Below, piece after piece: positions 12,190-23,556 of a DNA stretch of 64,000 nt. The stretch comes from Romanomermis culicivorax. Taxonomy: Eukaryota > Nematoda > Enoplea > Mermithida > Mermithidae. The notes below the pieces were generated by a model that saw only the letters and a program-made list of their open reading frames with translations, had not been told where the DNA came from and searched no databases. Each line of letters opens with the position of its first letter. The stretch's first letter is position 1. Location: contig CAWUHX010000514.1 of the NCBI GenBank assembly GCA_963922205.1, positions 25,754 through 89,753 of the forward strand, written 5' to 3'. A program made the position numbers and the translations under genes.

Positions 12190-12507
12190 AATTATAAACG
12201 AGTAGCCGAAGTTTGGATGGATGAATATAAAGAATATTATTACGCTAGGGAACCGTTTATGCGATACAGGAACGCTGGCGATTTATCAAAACAAAAATTG
12301 ATCAGACAGAAGAATAATTGTAAAAATTTCTCGTGGTACATGAACAATATTGCCTATGATATGCCACGGCTTTATCCGGCGCAGCCGCCAAACGTGGCGT
12401 GGGGCGAATTAATCAACGTCCCTACAAAGTTGTGCGTCGATACGATGGGTCAACCGATTCCCGGCACGTTGGGCGTATCTGGATGCCACGGTTACGGCGG
12501 AAATCAG
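12190..12507 (+). CDS. GALNT10-like polypeptide N-acetylgalactosaminyltransferase, third-from-last exon
   Basis: These Golgi type II membrane enzymes start mucin-type O-glycosylation by adding GalNAc to Ser/Thr. This exon covers the end of the catalytic domain (RVAEVWMDEYKEYYYAREP, a family signature), the linker and the start of the C-terminal ricin-type lectin domain (NVAWGELINVPTKLCVDT, then CHGYGGNQ). It is bounded by an acceptor TTTCTCTAG and a donor CAG/GTAAAA, 106 codons in phase 0. The AWGE-NV-T-LC-DT pattern is closest in my memory to the GALNT10/PGANT6 subgroup. The catalytic domain itself is not in the window, so its exons must lie to the left, beyond the retroelements. Confidence 0.92.
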
Positions 12508-13603
12508 GTAAAAATGTGGGACTAGTATGTCAAAATCTAGCCTTACCTAAAAGAATCGACTATATAAAGTTACTCTTACTATATTTTTCGCACTCTTTTT
12601 TGTGATTTGTTTGATACTCTCTACTATATCTTAATTAGAATTTAGTTTTCCCACTAGATCTTTATGTCTGATACTAGTAATACCACTTATTTAAGTCTTT
12701 TCATCATTTTATGGATATGGTTTTTCGAACTGATATTTTCCAATGATCTGTTCTCAGTTTTGCAGTTATTTATAGTTTGTCTTCATAATTTGACTCGCAG
12801 GATGAAAATGTTCTCTCGATATTGATTTTTTCGTTCTTTTCGATCATCCGTAAAACGTAAATTATCGTGTCTTGACCATGGACATCGTAAGAAATAATTG
12901 AAAACGAAATAGTCAATTTCATCATTTCCATGAACGGTTTTTTTCTTCTGCATTATTCATTATGACTTTTCAATTTTTGTGCTTCTGTTCATAAGGCTGT
13001 TGACTTTTCTATCGACTAGACAAAGTCTTTGTGCTATAGAGTTAATTCTGCATTCATTAGAAAATTATACCACGACGTTGCGTTGGTCGTCTTTTTATGA
13101 ATTCCAAAATGTTAATCGATTTAATAGCAACCAATAAGTTTGATCAGGAGAAAGGCCGGCCGAAAAATGTTAGTACCCTAACGAATACGCCTATTAATAC
13201 CAAAAAATAAAAAAATACTTTTCTGATAGAAAACTTTGTTATTTGTAGGGATGTTCCGGTTAACCGGAACTGATACCGTGAAAACCGTCATTTTTCTGAA
13301 ACCGAAACCGTGAAACTCAAAATTTTTCAAAACCGGAACCGGGATTTTGGCGGTGAATTTTACGGTTTTCACAGTTGTCTGCATAGTTTTAAAAATATGG
13401 TATAAGAGCAGCAGAATTCCCAACTCTTTGAGAAGATTAAAATAATGCTGATGAAATGCATACATGCACAGCATAGAAATTCTGTTGGGGGTCAGCCAGG
13501 ACTGGAGGTGAAGCACAAAATTTTTTTTTCGTTTTTGATAACGAAAAGAAGGGTCTCAGAAAGTCAAAGTCTCCTAACATCCAAGTAGCTTTTCAAAGTT
13601 TCC

Positions 13604-14047
13604 ATCATACATGCACGTAGGGGGCGGTAAACCCCCATACCTGAGACCCTGGCCAAAGAAAATCGTCAAAACACCCCCCCCCCCTGAACTTTTTTCAAGA
13701 CAGCTTTTTTCATGATTTTTGTGCATATTTTGTATGAAAAACAGGCTTGTAGAACCTTTTTTATTTTTTTGCTCACCCACCCCCCCCCCCCTCACACCCC
13801 TTGGAAAAAAGTCCGTGGACCCTCCCCCGTGGAAAATTCTTGCCGTGCATGTCTGGTTTCCATGTTACTTTTTTGGAATCAATGATTTGTTTAGAAAAAT
13901 TCTGAAACTCATTTCCTTTTTTATGACAAATTTCTCTTCTCTCACTCATTTTCCTTTGTCATCTTCTCAATTATTGCTGGGAAAGTTAAATTTGCTGGAG
14001 GTCAAACCCTCCCCCCAACTCCCCCTCCCCCACGTGCATGTATGATG
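13604..14047. mobile_element. MITE with CATCATACATGCACGT ends
   Basis: Inverted ends CATCATACATGCACGTAGGG (left) and a matching CCCCACGTGCATGTATGATG (right), about 444 bp apart, followed inward by G- or C-runs of 7-11 bases. No coding capacity. Nested in the hAT-like element. Confidence 0.6.
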
Positions 14048-14474
14048 AAATGGATACTTCATTCAATAACAGCATTGATTCCCCAGACACAAAATCCAAT
14101 TTTTTTCATTATTTGAAAAATTCAATGAAATTATACTTCAAAAATAATAACTTCACCACTGATTCCCCTGAAATATGATTTGTTAGTGGTTGAAAGATGA
14201 TTCCTGCGCCACTAAATAGCTGTTCCGAAGGCACACTTGTCGCTGGTTCTCTGAGGTAAGGTAACGCCCTGCAAGTTTTGCCAAATTTGGGTACATTTTT
14301 TATTGATTTGCCACCATTGAAGTGGATCTATTTCTTGGGAATATGGGATACATATTTTTTGTTTAGATTTGTTTCAAATTCATGTAAAAATAATGTAATT
14401 CTTGGAAAATAATATCTCTCTTTGAAGGGTTTCACTTTATTCATTTCTTCACAGGCTTCTTCTTCATCATCACT

Positions 14475-15506
14475 GATTTGGTAGCAGATCCGCTACCTAG
14501 TGCACGACCGCTACCTAGTGCACATATCCGCTACCATAGTCGCATCCGCTACTAGACAGCAAAAAATGTAAAAAAGGTTTTGCTAGTATTTTCATATGGA
14601 TTTTCCGAAGACAAAAGAATAAAAGAAAATGGAATACGGTAGGGGTTCTGCGTGGTGAAAAATATTTTGTTTGCTACTTTTATGGAACCGCAAGAATAGA
14701 TAAAAAAACGTAATACTGCAGAGTGTCTATCAAAAGTCACTAATGAATGAGTCAAGATAAGTAATAAAATCATCAAAATGACCACGCAACCACATTTTAA
14801 TGAGTGAAAATTTTTAAAGTGACTACACAAGCACCTCGAGTGACAGAACAATCAGTCTAGACGGACGTTTGTCATTCTTTACTTGTTTACCATTTTTACA
14901 TTTATTACCAATCCTGGTGACGCAAATATCGTTTTCGTTTTATTTTTTAATTTTTTTCAAAAACTTTTTCGATTATTTTCATATATTTTATCACTTTGAG
15001 TTCAAAATTAAAAACAAACTATCATTGAATAGCTCCCAAGTAGACCAAGGACTGATTATTTTAAGCAAACGTGAATTCATGGCAATTGTCTCATTTCTAT
15101 CTAAAATTATTTGGATAACCCTAAGCCAAGAATAACAAATCACTGCATCTCACCGGGGTTCGTGACATGCATTTGGCAGAACACAATTTCTTGCATCTAC
15201 TCCCGAAAATACTTGGCAAATTGAAAATTTTGATGCACATCGGCTGCAACTGCATATTTTTCAATTTTTAAGGAATGATATTTTTCATTTTCACGATTCA
15301 CATCATCTAATTGGTAAAAAATTTTATATTATTCTATAATGAAATGAAATCCTGCCTAGGTCATTGGATGCAAAAAGTAAATGTAATATGTTACTTATAT
15401 ACCTCAGCAGAAAGTAGCGGGTGTGCACTAGGTATCGGATCTGACTCCGGCAGCGGATGTGCACTAGGTAGCGGTTGTGCACTAGGTAGCGGATCTGGCA
15501 CCGACC
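14475..15506. mobile_element. Non-autonomous element with inverted clusters of a GTGCAC minisatellite and a 10-bp target duplication
   Basis: Left end: several copies of CCGCTACCTAGTGCAC (14486-14555). Right end: the same units inverted, GTGCACTAGGTAGCGG (15413-15495). Just outside both ends lies the 10-base direct repeat CATCATCACT (14465-14474 and 15507-15516). Subterminal minisatellites plus a 9-11 bp duplication fit a Mutator-like element, but no transposase is seen in the roughly 860-bp interior. Nested in the hAT-like element. Confidence 0.6.
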
Positions 15507-15907
15507 CATCATCACTACTGCCTTGTAAAAACAGAGTCCAGTCTTTTAAGGAACATGGTGTGATTATTCACTTCTTTCTCAGTGGAATTGTCAATTGGTA
15601 AATTAAATTCTTGGCAGCAGTATCTTTTACCATTTTTTTGTGTTCATCTTTGACAATAATTTTTGTAGATGCATTTTTAAAATTTTTCCTTTGTATCTGG
15701 GATCTAAAGCTATGGCTTAGTAGATCTCATGTTTTTAGCTCAATTTCATGTATATTCGCGATCTCTTCTTTTTGGCTCAATTTCGTTTATGTATTCCACC
15801 AAATGGATTTCATTAGAAGGGTCAATAATGCACTGGTACTGCCAAATTTACTGATGATCTTCTCTTGGTAAAATTTACAAGTAGCTCTTTCTTTGTCATG
15901 TTCAGAA

Positions 15908-16345
15908 TCATACATGTAATTGGGGGGGGAAGTGCTATGGGAACCCCCCCCCCCCCCCAGAAATCGTCGACCAAATGGCTAGCCATTGGGCGACCCCACC
16001 CAGAATTTTCCAATCCTATGGCTAGCCATATGGTAGCCTAGGGACCCCCATAGTTTTAGTCGGAAAAAAACTTAAATATGTCATTTTTTCATGAAAAATG
16101 TCAATTTTTGAACAAAAAATGGTCAAAAACGTCAATTTTCTCCGCCATAAGTACATATTTTATCATTTTTTAGACAAAAATTATTACTTTTTGAACCGGT
16201 TTTCGGACATTTTTCATGAAAAGATCGAATTTTTTTTCCTTCAGCGACCCCTCCCCCCAAAATTTTGGGAATTACTGACCCCCGGCCCCAAAAAAGTGCT
16301 CCAACCCCCCCCCCCCCAGACGTCGGAGCTCCGTTACATGTATGT
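15908..16345. mobile_element. MITE with CATACATGTAA ends
   Basis: Left end CATACATGTAATTGGGGG; right end TTACATGTATG. Internal marks are the run CCCAGAAATCGTCGACC and two GGCTAGCCAT palindromes. A reversed relative lies at 46404-46795. No coding capacity; nested in the hAT-like element. Confidence 0.55.
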
Positions 16346-17069
16346 CAGAATCAAAATATTTGTAAATAAAACTTTTCATCCTGGCAATGATTAGTCTTGG
16401 TAGCTGTAAATAATTTGTCTGAAAATGTACAGGATAAGATAGGGATATCTATTGTAACCACCCAAAGAAACATTGTAGAATGATAAGTGTAACAATACCA
16501 ATATGTATGAAAATATTCGTTGAATGTCATACAGTTGCAAAATCCTGCTAGACAACAGAAAAAAATTATTTCCAGTAGAACAAATATCATAAAAATTGAC
16601 TTTCCTAGGCCTGTAATAAAATAAAGCTCGAAAACCGAAACCGAAATCACGGTCTTGAAAATCTGAAAACCGAAACCGTAAATTTAAAAAATGCAAAACA
16701 GAAACCGGAAAACCCAAAAAAGTGAAACCGGTCCATCCCTAATTATTTGAGTTACAATGTATATCGTGTTTCAGTTTTCTGATTTTCATATCTTTTTTTT
16801 GTTTCTTGTGAAAAAATAGAATCTCCACATTAGGATCATGAGGTTTTTTTAAAATCGCAAACTAGTGAATAGTCAGGAAAAGTTCAACGATTTTGAATCA
16901 AATCATAAAATTGTTTAATATAAAGGATGATGATGATGATGATAAGTGTTGGCCATAATTTCGAACGGTCTGGTGCCTGTAGTGTTAACGACAGAAAAAC
17001 TGATAATTAAAAAAATTGCATACAAAATATCGAATCAAAAAACGACGCAAGTCGTGGAAAATTTCGAAA

Positions 17070-17350
17070 CTATAGTTTGTTTTCCTTGAAATGCTCCTAA
17101 ATAATGAAAGTGGAAAGCAAGTAGTATTTCAGATTTTTACGATTTTCTGATAAACCATATATCGTATAGGACTGGAAATTTGTAAGCTTATTGTCCTAAC
17201 CTTTAACAATTTTTCGAGCAAAAAATTTTACAGTAACAGCACTATGTATACGATTTTGACGACAGTACTGGTTTGTGTCACTTTTCTATTGTAAGCATTT
17301 TTATAATTTATAATTTATAATATAATATATTTTATAAAAACAGACAATAA
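17070..17350 (+). repeat. Copy of the GGAAAGCAAGTA / AGTCTGTTTTT MITE family
   Basis: Begins TATAGTTTGTTTTCC-TTGAAATGC, contains GTGGAAAGCAAGTAGTA, and ends with TATAAAAACAGACAAT, an inverted version of the start. Related copies occur at about 27938, 28895, 30592, 32057, 34415, 36021 and 48740. Near the end of the large GALNT intron. Confidence 0.55.
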
Positions 17351-17548
17351 TTCTTTTCGATCCAATAAATCTCTGCTTCTTGTTGGAATGGTATGCTTTG
17401 ATGGGAAAATTCATTTATTATCCATTTTTATGCTTTTATGTTTCATATTTTTTCGTTTTACTACTTGTTTTTCCTCTTTGTCAATTTTTCCGTGAAATGC
17501 CTTTTTGTGCTTTTCTGTTCCGGTATTTTTATTTTTTCACTTTCTAAG

Positions 17549-17674
17549 CTCTATCGGGTGAACACGGAAGGTCAAATGTCAACTGGTGAATGGTGTATTA
17601 CGGCCGTCGGATCAAGACTACAAACTGGTCGTTGTCGGATGGGGTCGATCAATGGTTACTGGGAGTATAGAAAA
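17549..17674 (+). CDS. GALNT10-like gene, next-to-last exon (lectin beta repeat)
   Basis: Acceptor CTAAG, donor AAA/GTGAGA, 42 codons, phase 0 on both sides, joining after NQ of the preceding exon. It encodes the middle of the ricin-type beta-trefoil: LYRVNTEGQM, EWCITAVGSRL, then YWEYRK, equivalent to the Q-x-W-type element of the family. Translation across the 5.0-kb intron is continuous with the lectin fold. Confidence 0.88.
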
Positions 17675-17770
17675 GTGAGAACGTTGAAAAATATTCGAGA
17701 AAAGTTCATTAAGATATCTCCGAATTTCTAATATTTTAATATTTGTAAATATTATTGATCTTCTTTTCAG

Positions 17771-17905
17771 GAAACACAACAACTGTACCACAAAAAGAAA
17801 GATAAATGCCTCAACGTCGATAGCTCAAACGAAATTCTAAATTTAGCTAATTGCGATACGAATAATGAATATCAAAAATTTCGTTGGAAACAATTGCGAA
17901 TTTAA
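17771..17905 (+). CDS. GALNT10-like gene, last exon (lectin gamma repeat) and stop
   Basis: Acceptor TTTTCAG, 44 codons and TAA. It encodes LYHKKKDKCLNV and KFRWKQLRI, the third beta-trefoil repeat with its CLxx and F/W elements. The separating intron is only 96 bp. Downstream 17.9-19.1 kb is AT-rich 3' flank; AATAAAA occurs near 18539 and AATAAAATA near 18891 as possible poly(A) signals. Confidence 0.88.
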   Translation, partial: ETQQLYHKKKDKCLNVDSSNEILNLANCDTNNEYQKFRWKQLRI

Positions 17906-19120
17906 CTCTTAGTTTGTCAAATACTGTCCATTTTCTCTACGAAATTCAGAGCATGGTTCTTTAACATTAAGATTAAGCTTTCCTCTTTCGGGAGTTTGTT
18001 ATGTTGTATGCTTTTTATGGCAGCGAAGTTGTATATTTTTATTCCAAAAAAAAGTTGAAGATGGTTAAATACTGGATTTTTGTTTATGTAATGTTTTGTG
18101 TTTATTTATTATACAAAGTTATATTGTTGATGTTGCTTCAAAACAAAAATAATATTCGTTTGAGCAATTTTTCGTGTCGTAAGTAGTGTCCCAAAGTCAT
18201 GTTTGACAAATCATTATCACCAAACCTAGTTTTCGAGGTCAAATCATTTCTGATCAGTTATGAAGACAGGAGAATGAACTAACCCCGTGGGTCACCTTTC
18301 CATGGTATTGTAATGAAAGATCCCTTGGCATAAAATGTCAAAATTATTACCTTATAAAACTTATATGTATGGAATCTATGGAGTAGAAAACTGATCGCTC
18401 TCTTGAGAAGTAAAGAATTTTTCATGAATCTTGTAATCGCGAAGCGAGTTGAGCGTTTTCAACGTCATAGACTAGAAAAATGTTTTTCTTCAGTTCTCAC
18501 CGTGCATATTATTTTGGAATTAAATAACTCTTAGTTAGCAATAAAAGTGTCAAGATTTAGGGTTTTCCGGCCCATGCTCATCCTTGTCTAAATGCTGTTC
18601 GCAGAGCACCTTTCCGAATTTCTATCGAAGTAATTTTTTAGTGATAAAAAACGCATAATGAAATTTTCGAATGCTTATCATTTTTCAAACCGAGGACAAC
18701 CATACAAAAACTGGACGTCAATAAATCTTGAATGTTGCCACAAATCTTCGAAATCTGAGCCGCCTTCACAACAAACATTCGCTCAGCGAAGATGACTCCT
18801 TTCAGCCAATTTCATACCTAACGGTCTTGTTGTACCAGTGTGAACGTATTTCGTTTGTTTTGTCTTCACGGTTTCTGAATTATTATGTAAATAAAATATA
18901 ACGCGTGTGGAACGCTCTATGGTGCGCTCTGAGTGTTTTGGTAATTAAGCAATATTAAGAAAATGCAAGAGAAGCTTGTAGAAAGTGCTATGTTGCAATT
19001 GTTCCGAACTTCCCTTAATCATTCAAGGTTTTCGGGATGCCGATACTTGAAAGGCACTAACTTACCTCCCTAGGAGTTGACTCAACCTAGAATACTTGGT
19101 TGATTTTGTTGTTACTAACG
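17906..19120. other. 3' flank of the GALNT gene, no other gene seen
   Basis: AT-rich with frequent stops in all frames. The short open frame at 18001-18186 is hydrophobic, lacks homology I recognise and is probably chance. Confidence 0.5.
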
Positions 19121-19129
19121 AGAAACAAA

Positions 19130-19245
19130 TCGCACCACCCTCGCGCATCAAGTTACATCAAATATGTGATTTTCGGGTAAGGTTAATTTTTTACTTATCA
19201 CAACTCAGTTGAATCATCTCAGAAATTGTGTCTTAAAATTTTGTG
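19130..19245. repeat. Solo end of the long-TIR element family
   Basis: The stretch from GCGCATCAAGTTACATCAAA through TTTTTTACTTATCACAACTC to AATTGTGTCTTAAAA matches the right end of the long-arm element at 27830-27925 with small differences. Only an end is present, so it is a solo end or a truncated copy. Confidence 0.6.
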
Positions 19246-19430
19246 TAAATGCAATTTCATTTGGTAGAGCAAAAAACGGAAGCAGAAAATTTGAAAAATT
19301 GGAAATCTTGTGGTTTTCTTCAGGTACACTGAAAAAAATTAGGTGTCACTAATAAAATTTATTTGATGCAGTAATCACGACGAACATAATTTAAAACTAT
19401 AACCTGCACATCAAAATTTTTCGGGCTTTT

Positions 19431-19542
19431 AAAAAATAGGTCGGCCCTGCCTGGCCCAGCCCGAAAATTTTTTCATGCAGCCCGACCCAGCCCGAAGCCT
19501 GGGTTTCGGGCTGGGCTTTCGGGCAGGGTCGGAAGACCTAGC
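19431..19542. repeat. CGGGCTGGGC-rich inverted repeat
   Basis: GGCCCAGCCCGAAAA and later TTTCGGGCTGGGC form a GC-rich inverted repeat with a further GCAGGGTCGG at its right. Such sequences are common at hAT-type element ends. No coding part. Confidence 0.4.
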
Positions 19543-19869
19543 GTGGAGTTGAAAAATTATGTTAGTTTTGCTCTACGGCAACCCGATACTGTTTTACAGT
19601 ATACTTTGTTTGGAAATTTCAAAAAATTACATGAAAACTAAACAATTCATAGCTTTAAAAAGTAAAAATAACACTTTACACTACCAAACTTACATTTTTA
19701 TTGAAAAAAATTCCTGTCATGGCTGCTCGAGATTTATCAGTTCATTAGTTTCATCTTGCTAGAAATACTGAAAGTTTATTCATTGATTTTGCTCAAAATT
19801 ACGGTCTGTTGGGTAAGATTAAAGTCCACAGCAACCAAATTCCTGCTTAGAACAGAGAATTGTACTGAT

Positions 19870-20780
19870 GCCGTTATGCTACTATAGCGTTCAAAGTTGA
19901 TCGTAACAATGAACACAAATTGTTTCGTTGTTCAAAATGCTGAAGAACATGATCAGCCAAAAATGTTGTCATACATGGTGAGATTCGTAGGGCTCGAAAC
20001 GACATTGATTTCTGATCATTTTTTGCTACAGTGAATAATATTGGAAAATCCCAAACGAAAATATCAATCAAAACCGCACTTACGATCATTTATTTATGGG
20101 CAAAAAAGTTGTCAATTCTACAAGCTAAAGGTTTAATGGGTAACGTTGTCGTTGAAAATAATACGTTTGTTGATTTGCACAATACATCCGAGAAGTTTGC
20201 AGGGGGCTTTGGACAAAACGGGTCCAATGGGCGGACTAGGAGAAAAAATACAAATTTATGAAAGCTTGATGCATGGCCGGCGAAAACACAATCGCGGACG
20301 TTTATCGAGAGGTAATAGGATGGCTTTACCCCATAAAAATTACGGCCGTAAAGTGGTTGAACCCTGGGGTTTCAGCTTGGTCTGGAAACGTCGGGACGGT
20401 AAACAAAATTTAGGAATTTTTCACGGTTTAAGACGTAATGAAGTTACATTGAATGCCATAATTTGTCGTCACATTGCCCCTGGTTCTACAATCATCTCTT
20501 ACGGACTGTTTACCGTAGTATAGACAAATGGCAAGGTTTTAATTACACACGTAAAATTGTAAATCATGAAGAAAATTTTGTTGATCCAGTAACTGGAGCT
20601 CACTCAAAAAGAACTAAAAGTCACTGGGGACATGCGAAAACCGATGCTCGAAAAATGTGTGGTACATCCGAAATTTTGTTGCCAGGGCATTTAGCCGCAT
20701 ATTGGTGGCAAAATATTCATGACCAGACACTTTTCGCAGATATAATGAAAGAAATCGTGCGCCAATTTCTTGTTGTTTGA
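19870..20780 (+). pseudogene. Merlin (IS1595/ISXO2-type) transposase remnant
   Basis: The C-terminal half reads as two frames joined near 20520. The first carries MHGRRKHNRGRLSRG, GFSLVWKRRDGKQ and RHIAPGSTIISYGLF; the second carries NHEENFVDPVTGAHSKRTKS and HWGHAK. These are hallmarks of the ISXO2-like/Merlin DDE domain. Upstream, YLWAKKLSILQAKGLMGN resembles the family's N-terminal helical region, and earlier pieces are broken by stops. At the three catalytic positions the usual Asp of I-D-ES is Tyr, the Asp of SDG is Tyr, and the Glu of IES.W is Lys. It is a dead copy. The terminal repeats were not located with certainty. Confidence 0.82.
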
Positions 20781-20845
20781 ACTGATTTGATGTAAAATTC
20801 TACTTTTTTGAAAGTTAGGGACACTGTAGAACAAAATCGATTTAT

Positions 20846-21421
20846 CTATAGTCTGTTTTTATTCCAAACGCTTGTAACGCAAAAAATGCTGAAAGTAAGT
20901 ACGCATGTAGAATTTCGTATCAAGACAATATCGTTGTTGACTGTATGTTAGGAATCGATTAACCGACGGCTGTAAACTGTGACTAAACTCTCAAACTTAA
21001 CTCAACTCGATAACTCTTATAAAAATAATTTCCGTCTGATGCGAGAAATTTCCAGAAAAGATCTCGCACGGCTAAAAATTCGTTCTACGCAGAAAAAGCA
21101 AAGCAAATGGCCAGCGCTGAGGCGCAATGCGTAGACCCCGGAGCGCCGGATTTTGAAATTTCAACTTTCCAAAGCACACCGATTGTATCACGATCTTGAT
21201 TCCGGAATTTTTTTCATTAAATGAGAACCATGTGCGAAAATTTTTTCCAATGTCCAACTTTTTTCCTAACAAATAGCCTTCAATTCCGTCAATAACTTTA
21301 ATTACCGCGTTTTTCATTGTAATACAGTATAGTGTGCGCACGCGCGTTAATTGAACAAACAATACATACTTCATTTCATCTTTTTTTCGGTTACAAGCAT
21401 TCAAAAAAAAACAGACTATAG
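20846..21421. mobile_element. MITE with CTATAGTCTGTTTTT ends, 576 bp
   Basis: Left end CTATAGTCTGTTTTTATTCC and right end AAAAAACAGACTATAG are inverted and stay similar for about 40 bp (…CGCTTGTAACGCAAAAAA / its complement). The same TIR is carried by the shorter GGAAAGCAAGTA family, so this may be a longer relative. No coding region. Confidence 0.65.
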
Positions 21422-21647
21422 ACACTATGTTCTAGATTTATTTATCCTCTACTTATTCTATGAATATTTTATTCTAAAGTTTTTTTAGTTGTATTTATTC
21501 TATGAATTTCTATTTATGATAAAAATAATAAATTGTTACTTAGTTGGGTTGAATGGTTTAGTTCAATTTTGGTAAGGTGCTTGCATTGTCATTGACAGTC
21601 TGCAGTTCTGCGCTAAGCGAGCCACAGCTGGACGCACCACTACACCA

Positions 21648-22200
21648 AATTGTCATCACCAGGGAAGAAGGTGCTACATACCATTTTTGTAAAAAATGAT
21701 ATAACGGGTACTAGATCCATTCTATGGCATTTTCTACATTGTCAGATAGAGTGCTACATACAAAAGTCAATATTATAGGAGATAGACAGCTTCAAAGTAC
21801 AGATAGTGTATGCCTTATTATGTTTCTGGAACTTCAAAAGGTTGCTTCAATCAGCTTGAAGCTGAAAAATGATAATTTTTGATTTTCTGTGATTTTTGAT
21901 TGCCCATTGCTGATTCCCTAGGATAGAGGTGCCATATACAGCGAATTCAGCTGATTAGCCTGTGGAAAAAGGTGCCATATACAAATAAGTCAACTGTACG
22001 CCATAGCTAGTGTCGCTTGAGTATTAACATGACTGCCATGAAACAGGTTCATAAGTACTTGTCTTGCGGAACAAACTCCAATCTAAACAAAAAATAATTT
22101 GGCTTTTGAGAAATGAAACATTCAAAGCATGTTTGAAGCCGATTTTCTCGAAACTAGGAATCCTGTATGTAGCATTTCCTTCCCTGGTGGTGACGAAAAT
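21648..22200. mobile_element. MITE with CACCAGGGAAG...TGCTACATAC ends
   Basis: Left ATTGTCATCACCAGGGAAG then GGTGCTACATAC; right GTATGTAGCATTTCC then TTCCCTGGTGGTGACG, i.e. inverted. Internal repeats of GTGCTACATAC / GTGCCATATAC occur near 21735, 21930 and 21970. No coding region. Confidence 0.55.
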
Positions 22201-23207
22201 CATTCGTCCAACTGTTGCAGTCAACCCAAGAAAAAAGATATCAGTATTGCGTGAACATTTTTCTACCCGCCGAGGTAGAGTTGTAGTTAGGAAACCAACT
22301 TATAACTTCCAAATAGAAGTTGAATGAAGCACAAGCATTGAAAAAATAGAGATCAAATAACCTGTTACAATATTTTTTTGACAGATTCCAGAAGACGTTA
22401 CTACTCACTCTTAAACAAACTTGTGGTTCATTTGCAAGTCTGCAATAAAAGAGGTTACGAAATTTTCTTGAAACTGCAAATTTTGCTCTACCTCTGATGA
22501 ACAAAAAAAAAAACGGTGGCTCAAAAAGCTTGGTGCAGTCCGTTCAGTTTTCATTAACAAAATTCCAGCAGACGTTTAACTTCAATGTTTACTATAAGTG
22601 AATATCTCAAAGGGAAGTGCTATAACAATATACACTAGATTTCAGCAGAATCCGGGGAAGAATCCAAATATTTTATCTTGCCTGACTGAGACACACACAC
22701 ATTAATATAAAATTTTTTTAATCTCGAATGACCATAAGTTATTATATACAAAAGAATGCCTTCGTCGAAAAATGATTTATGATAATGCACAAAATCGTCG
22801 AAAATGCCATTTTTCTAAGAAAAACAGAAACAAACGAAAAAATGTAATATAACGGATTGTATGTACCGGTATTCTGGACTAAAACATAATTAAAAATAAT
22901 AACTACACGATAGTAGTAGTAATAATAATAATAACTGTTTTTCACAAAATTAATATCATCGAAAGTACAAGAAATAGATCAGATCAACAGTGTGCAAAAA
23001 GGTTTGTTTCTACAGATTTTCTCTGTTGTACTGTAATTCGGTGAAGGGTTTCCGAAGAGAAATAAAATCCAAAAAATCGATCGATATCTAAAAACACTTT
23101 TACTTTAATCGCAAAGGACGATGAATGCTTGCAGACATGGCTGAAGATTTTTCTATTCGAAATTTGATATCCCTCAATATATAGGCCTCCAATTGAAGAT
23201 AGTCTTT
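22201..23207. other. Hox 3' flank, no gene seen
   Basis: AT-rich, with a short (TAG/TAA)n run near 22910-22934. No coding region I can support. On the - strand this lies downstream of the Hox stop; TTTATT-type sequences are too common here to choose a poly(A) signal. Confidence 0.45.
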
Positions 23208-23363
23208 TTATTCATAATGAGCGAAAAAATTAGGGTTCATCATCATGCGACTTTGGTGCATGTGCATCATATGAGCCATAGACGTGCCAGCACCGACAAT
23301 ATTGATCGACGAACTATTGGTCAAATTGTACTTGTTGTCCTTTTTCCATTTCATCCGTCTATT
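23208..23363 (-). CDS. Hox gene, exon 4 (end of homeodomain and C-terminus)
   Basis: Preceded by acceptor TTTTTTACAG. It encodes NRRMKWKKDNK, the end of homeodomain helix 3 from Asn51, then a 41-residue tail rich in Met, His and Asn (AHMMHMHQSRMMMNPNFFAH) and a stop. Asn51 and Arg53, the DNA-contact residues, are in this exon. The predicted whole protein is 441 residues from four exons whose phases fit. Confidence 0.93.
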   Translation of the reverse strand, partial: NRRMKWKKDNKYNLTNSSSINIVGAGTSMAHMMHMHQSRMMMNPNFFAHYE

Positions 23364-23556
23364 CTGTAAAAAAGTATTATAATGGAAATTTATCAAAATT
23401 TTTATAATTTTTTTCAAATTTGTCAAAATGTTTATCATAACTCTCGACTCAACTTCCACAGTGAGCAAACAAATTTTATGTATCAGGCATGAAATGGAAA
23501 ATTTTTTAACCATAATAAATATTGAACGCCACACCTCGAAAACTAAAATAGCTCAC

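Larger units (their letters stand above)
13246..16741. mobile_element. hAT-like element, 3.5 kb, with nested insertions
   Basis: Ends are inverted: TAGGGATGTTCCGGTTAACC on the left and GGTCCATCCCTA on the right, with AACCG/CGGTT-rich subterminal DNA at both ends. Flanking 8-bp sequences GTTATTTG (13238-13245) and ATTATTTG (16742-16749) match at 7 of 8 positions, as expected for a hAT target-site duplication. No hAT transposase was recognised inside. Much of the interior is taken by three other elements. It lies in the GALNT intron. Confidence 0.65.
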
